10,692 bases of DNA from Funneliformis mosseae (Eukaryota > Glomeromycota > Glomeromycetes > Glomerales > Glomeraceae): the NCBI GenBank assembly GCA_910592005.1, contig CAJVPP010003807.1, positions 1 through 10,692 on the forward strand. Direction: 5' to 3'. Made by a program: the position numbers and the translations under genes. This document shows positions 7,758 through 10,692 of the stretch, piece by piece. A model generated the notes under the pieces. That model saw only the letters and a program-made list of their open reading frames with translations, was not told where the DNA came from and did no database searches. Position 1 is the stretch's first letter. Every line of letters starts with the position of its first letter.

Positions 7758-8276
7758 TTTAATAAACCATTTATTTTATATATTGATGCTTATGGAAATG
7801 GTTTAAGAACTGTTCTCTCTCAAAAATTGAAAAATAAACTTGATTGTATAGTAGTATATGCTAGCAGAAGTATGAATAAAGCTGAGCAAAACTATGGAAT
7901 AACTGATCAGGAATGCCTTGCAATTGTATGGACTGTGAGATATTTTCACCATTACCTAAACTCACAACCTTTTACCATTGTCACTAACCATTCAGCTCTT
8001 AAATGGTTACAAATATCAAAAATTCCCAAAGGAAGAAGAGCATGATAGATCATAAAACTCTAACAGTATGATTTTGAAATAAAGTATTGGCCTGAAAAAC
8101 TAAATGCTAATGCTAATGCTCTTTCTTGAATTAATACTGACCAAAAATATGATGATAATACATATGAAGTTTTCATGGTAACTACAGTTGAAGCTGAAGA
8201 ATCAGAAAATGAATGGCATATTTCCTCTGAACATGATTCCACTAAAGACAATGAAGAAATATGGTTTGAGGAATAA
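7758..8276 (+). pseudogene. pol: pol: RNase H domain and following linker
   Basis: This is the Ty3-type RNase H. NKPFILYIDAYGNGL carries the first catalytic Asp (7785-7787). ASRSMNKAEQNYGITDQECLAIVW follows, with the catalytic Glu, then YFHHYLNSQPFTIVTNHSALKWL; the family usually has TDH here, so the Asp has become Asn by a G-to-A change. Stops at 8043, 8046 and 8061 fall where relatives have Arg-Trp-IIKL-Gln, and the TGA at 8127 falls in the 'aLSR' position closing the domain. From 8130 the frame continues as an acidic linker (EAEESENEWH) to a TAA at 8274. The loss of the Asp in TDH would inactivate the enzyme even without the stops. Confidence 0.9.
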
Positions 8277-8277
8277 A

Positions 8278-8620
8278 TATTCTAGCAATTTCCAATGTAT
8301 CTTTAATTACTATAGTTAGATATGAAAGCCTAAAGGATGAAATGGAAGAAATATACCGTGAAAACATTAAAATTAAATCAGTTATAGCTAATCAACCTAT
8401 TACCAAAGGAGGATCTTAATGTACTTTTGCTTGTAATATAGAGAATCATCATATTCATACCTATTGTAAGACGTGCAAAAAGAATTTACCTTATAGTATA
8501 ATTATTCATGATTGTATTATAGGATATGAAAGAGGAAAAATTCACCCTGATATGAAACCAACTTATCTAGTTAATAATATATGGTAAGAAGAACCAGTTC
8601 TAGTTTAACAAGAAAATGCA
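8278..8620 (+). pseudogene. pol: pol: Cys/His-rich linker between RNase H and integrase
   Basis: After a frameshift near 8278 the frame reads ILAISNVSLITIVRYESLKDEMEE, a possible short helix, then a TAA at 8417, then a compact Cys/His-rich block. This block starts CTFACN at 8420 and continues HHIHTYCKTCKKNLPY and IIIHDCIIGYERGKIHP. It has a CX3C pair, a CX2C pair and several His residues, suggesting one or two zinc-binding sites. Most Ty3 elements go almost directly from RNase H to the integrase zinc finger, which appears separately here near 8920-9080. The extra module may bind nucleic acid or be specific to this element family; its function is not known to me. Stops at 8585 and 8606 follow. 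Confidence 0.6.
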
Positions 8621-8900
8621 TACTCCTAACTTTATAAAATGTTAGATATTACTCCCCCATCCTCTTATTAATCCCTCTTTTATTTTAATATTTATTAAAA
8701 TATATTTATTTGAATGAAAGCTAAAGTATTTGCAGTGTGACAACAGCTCATAATGGATATAACATAATATAATCATCTTTTTAATTATTTACAAAACAAA
8801 ACTTTACCAGATGAATTAACACTAACTTAACAACAAAAATTAGTTAAACAATCTAGATATTTTGAAATTAAAAATAATTATTTGTACAAATATGTTTAAT
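8621..8900 (+). pseudogene. pol: pol: heavily decayed stretch before the integrase zinc finger
   Basis: The pol frame can be followed (for example KTLPDELTLT and SRYFEIKNNYLYKYV) but is broken by many stops. KLVKQSRYFEIKNNYLYK matches the usual lead-in to gypsy integrase ('l..ka..f.v.dg.Lyr'). No other gene is visible here. Confidence 0.6.
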
Positions 8901-9999
8901 AAAAGCTTCTTAGAGTTATTTGATCACATAAAATGGAAGCTGTACTTTACATGATATATAATGATCCAACTGCTAGACATTTTGCAATAGATATAATGTT
9001 TGATAAAATTAAAGAATGATATTATTAGTCACAGTTATATAAAACATTAGAGAATATATTCATTCTTGCAATAGCTGTCAAAGAAGAGAAAAACTAAAGA
9101 AATATGAAGAGCTACATCCTATATCAGTCCAAGCACTTTTTTATCAAATTGATATAGATTTTGTTGGGCCTTTACCTGTAACGTCAAATGAAAAAAAACA
9201 TATTATTGTAGCAGTTGATTATTTCACTAAATGGCCTGAAGCTAAAGCTGTTCCTGAAACTACTGTGAAACAGGTTGTCTTATTTATCTATGAATATATA
9301 ATCTGTCATTACAGATGTTCTGCAAAAATCTTTTCTGATAGAGGAACCCATTTTAATAATCAAATGATCAAAGAGTTGATAGATAAGTTCCAAATCAAAC
9401 ATTTACTATCAATACCTTACCACCCTCAAACAAATGGTTTAGTAGAACATTTTAACTGTACTTTGTGTGAATCTTTGGCAAAAATAGCACAAGATCTAGA
9501 TAATTAGGATCTACAAATTGCACTAACCTTATTTGCATATTGTATAAGCAAACATTCTGTTACAAAAATATTCCCTTTCTATCTCGTATATAAGAGAAAT
9601 ACAATATTACTCCTGGACGATCTTAATGATCAAAATGTCACATTATTTAAACATTTATAAAATTTGGTTGATCAATTACCCCAAACTAGAGAAATTGCAA
9701 AAAATCGTATTGCAATAGCACAACAAAAGCAAAAGAATTATCACGATAGACAAATTGATTATCTTTTTCAATTTGAAATTAGAGATAAAGTTCTTTACTA
9801 TGATGTGGCTAAAAATAAGCAATAGTTTGGCAAACTAAATCTAAAATGGAAAGGCTCTTACTATATCCATCAAGTTTTAATGAATAGATCGTATAAGATA
9901 AGAAAAATAGATAGAAGAGTGCTATGTACACCTGTAAATAGAAATCTATTAAAGTCTTATCATGATTGCCAAAATTGAGAACCTCAGATTGTTATATAA
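8901..9999 (+). pseudogene. pol: pol: integrase with HHCC finger, DD35E core and GPY/F-like module
   Basis: The N-terminal zinc finger is recognisable: His residues in SHKMEAVLYMIYND and ARHFA (about 8923-8985), then SCNSCQRREK with its CX2C at 9067-9078 after a frameshift near 9040. The catalytic core has Asp in QIDIDFVGPLP (about 9151), Asp in IFSDRGTHFNNQ (about 9340) and Glu in TNGLVEHFN (about 9448), with exactly 35 residues between the last two, so the DD35E triad is intact. The C-terminal part has KVLYYDVAKNK and KWKGSYYIHQVL (GPY/F-like, Pro replaced by Ser). Stops at 9505, 9658, 9823 and 9976 fall at former Trp or Gln positions. The TAA at 9997-9999 is probably the true end of pol. 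No chromodomain follows. Confidence 0.93.
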
Positions 10000-10040
10000 A
10001 GGATCAAAGTCCTTTGAAAATTTTCCCAAAATTTTCCAAT

Positions 10041-10494
10041 ATGACGATCTTATTTCAAGAAGTTAAGGATGATTTAATGACTGTTAACATCCTAGCAGAT
10101 ACCAATATTTCTTCACCTTACATGAAGACTGACTCAACTGCATAAAAAGTTAAAACTACTTATAGAGCTTTATTACAAGCTACTAGGTTGAAAAATAGAG
10201 TATTAGCCCTAGCTAATGCATTTTATCTTGAATAAGTAATAGAGATAGAAACTTCAAGTTCAGCTGAACGAACTCAATTTAGGAACCAAATAATTTTATA
10301 TTATCAGCAGACCTCAAAAAAAAACTTATTATCTTTTTAAAACTCTGGAAATTACACAAATTGAACATATTAGGAAAATAACTTTCAAGACGATCTATAA
10401 TCTTAAATCCCAGGAATTCAAGGACTTGGTTGACGAAACCTATGAAATTTTTACAGGAGCTGCAAATTTAGAGAAGAAAATTGATACCATATGA
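10041..10494 (+). pseudogene. Extra ORF after pol (unknown function), running into the 3' LTR
   Basis: An ATG at 10041, about 40 bases after pol ends and in a different frame, opens a frame of about 150 codons beginning MTILFQEVKDDLMTVN. It has TAA stops at 10143 and 10233 and a frameshift in a run of nine A (10316-10324). After that it stays open as TYYLFKTLEITQIEH through to IDTI and a TGA at 10492-10494, about a dozen bases inside the LTR. Both internal stops would be Gln before a C-to-T change, as elsewhere in the element. The predicted protein is mostly helical and charged, with no signal peptide, transmembrane segment or Cys/His motif, so it is not an envelope-like protein. I do not recognise a family. 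It could be an accessory protein of this lineage. Confidence 0.55.
10470..10481 (+). promoter_or_regulatory. Polypurine tract next to the 3' LTR
   Basis: AGAGAAGAAAA lies immediately before the point where similarity to the 5' LTR begins. This is the place and composition expected for the plus-strand primer of reverse transcription. It overlaps the end of the extra ORF, where it codes for LEKK. Confidence 0.7.
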
Positions 10495-10692
10495 AGTCAA
10501 TCCTATTACGTCATAAAGATTGATAAATGATCAACGTTATTAACATCATTAGCATTTTTAACTTAGTTAACATTTTTATTTTATTTATCTTATTCTTATA
10601 TTTTATTATTATTATTTATATTAGTATTATTGTTAAATTATAATTTATCTATTATAGTTATCTTATCGTTATAAAATAGTTTAGCATTAGAT
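10481..10692 (+). repeat. 3' LTR, truncated by the window edge
   Basis: It matches 2781-2995 over its whole visible length. Most substitutions fall in the first 75 bases, while the remaining 137 are nearly identical apart from one base and a 3-base TTA difference. The copy retains CG at two sites where the 5' copy has CA or TG, so the 5' LTR is the more decayed one there. The right end and flanking target duplication are outside the window. Confidence 0.88.

Larger units (their letters stand above)
2781..10692 (+). mobile_element. Ty3/gypsy LTR retrotransposon, nearly complete but inactivated, 3' LTR cut by window edge
   Basis: A plus-strand element is bounded by direct repeats (2781-2995 and 10481-10692). 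Its domain order is gag, protease, reverse transcriptase, RNase H, integrase, which is the Ty3/gypsy order; in Ty1/copia the integrase precedes the reverse transcriptase. Key motifs are visible: a CCHC knuckle, LDSG, YLDD, TNHSALKWL, DD35E integrase residues and a GPY/F-like module. A polypurine tract abuts the 3' LTR. No chromodomain was seen after integrase. The element is dead. Some thirty in-frame stops and about six frameshifts (near 3715, 5965, 7266, 7757, 8278 and 9040) break the polyprotein, and an 811-bp DNA transposon interrupts the reverse transcriptase. An additional small ORF follows pol. Confidence 0.93.

Noticed and set aside
8060..8251. Minus-strand frame of 63 codons
   Set aside because: It is antisense to the end of RNase H and the acidic linker, and has no motif of its own.
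3414..10494. Reassigned genetic code with TAA/TAG read as Gln
   Set aside because: Many stops sit at Gln positions, which suggested a ciliate-like code. However, TGA at Arg positions, stops at Trp positions and several frameshifts are not explained by it, and the host gene at 1-359 shows no such codons. C-to-T decay explains all of them.
10041..10494. Envelope gene of an errantivirus-like element
   Set aside because: The position fits, but there is no signal peptide, transmembrane segment, cleavage site or Cys pattern, and the protein is short and charged.

Overview
This window looks like repeat-rich, very AT-rich nuclear DNA of a fungus. The codon style, Ty3 domain set and RNase H style resemble arbuscular mycorrhizal fungi such as Rhizophagus; that assignment is inference, not a database result. 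Almost all of it is mobile-element remains. Only one gene looks intact: a protein-coding 5' end on the minus strand (1-359) that runs off the left edge, with an alpha/beta-hydrolase-like N-terminal region.

Layout. 1-359: host gene start (minus), with a TATA-like element near 428-436. 360-1232: non-coding, with a cluster of palindromes at 867-987. 1363-1860 (minus): a broken RNase H domain of the kind found in LINE-type elements. 2370-2780 (minus): further decayed coding-like sequence. 2781 to the right edge: one nearly complete but dead Ty3/gypsy LTR retrotransposon on the plus strand. Its order is 5' LTR, leader with a tRNA-like stretch, gag with a zinc knuckle, aspartic protease, reverse transcriptase, RNase H, a Cys/His-rich linker, integrase with a GPY/F-like module, an extra ORF of about 150 codons, a polypurine tract and a 3' LTR cut by the window edge. 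Inside the reverse transcriptase sits an 811-bp non-autonomous DNA transposon (6437-7247) with degenerate terminal inverted repeats and an 8-bp target duplication. This element itself contains a 60-bp palindromic minisatellite.

The history is therefore nested: LINE-like remnant, then the Ty3 element beside or in it, then the MITE in the Ty3 reverse transcriptase. The Ty3 reading frame is broken by about six frameshifts and some thirty in-frame stops. Wherever a family-conserved residue tells what the stop replaced, it was Gln, Arg or Trp, exactly the residues that C-to-T or G-to-A changes turn into stops. The two LTR copies differ mostly by transitions. This points to cytosine deamination or an RIP-like process rather than random decay.

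Most worth following up: the extra ORF between integrase and 3' LTR, which runs through the polypurine tract into the LTR; the Cys/His module between RNase H and integrase; the tRNA-Leu-like sequence in the leader; and the transition-biased inactivation.
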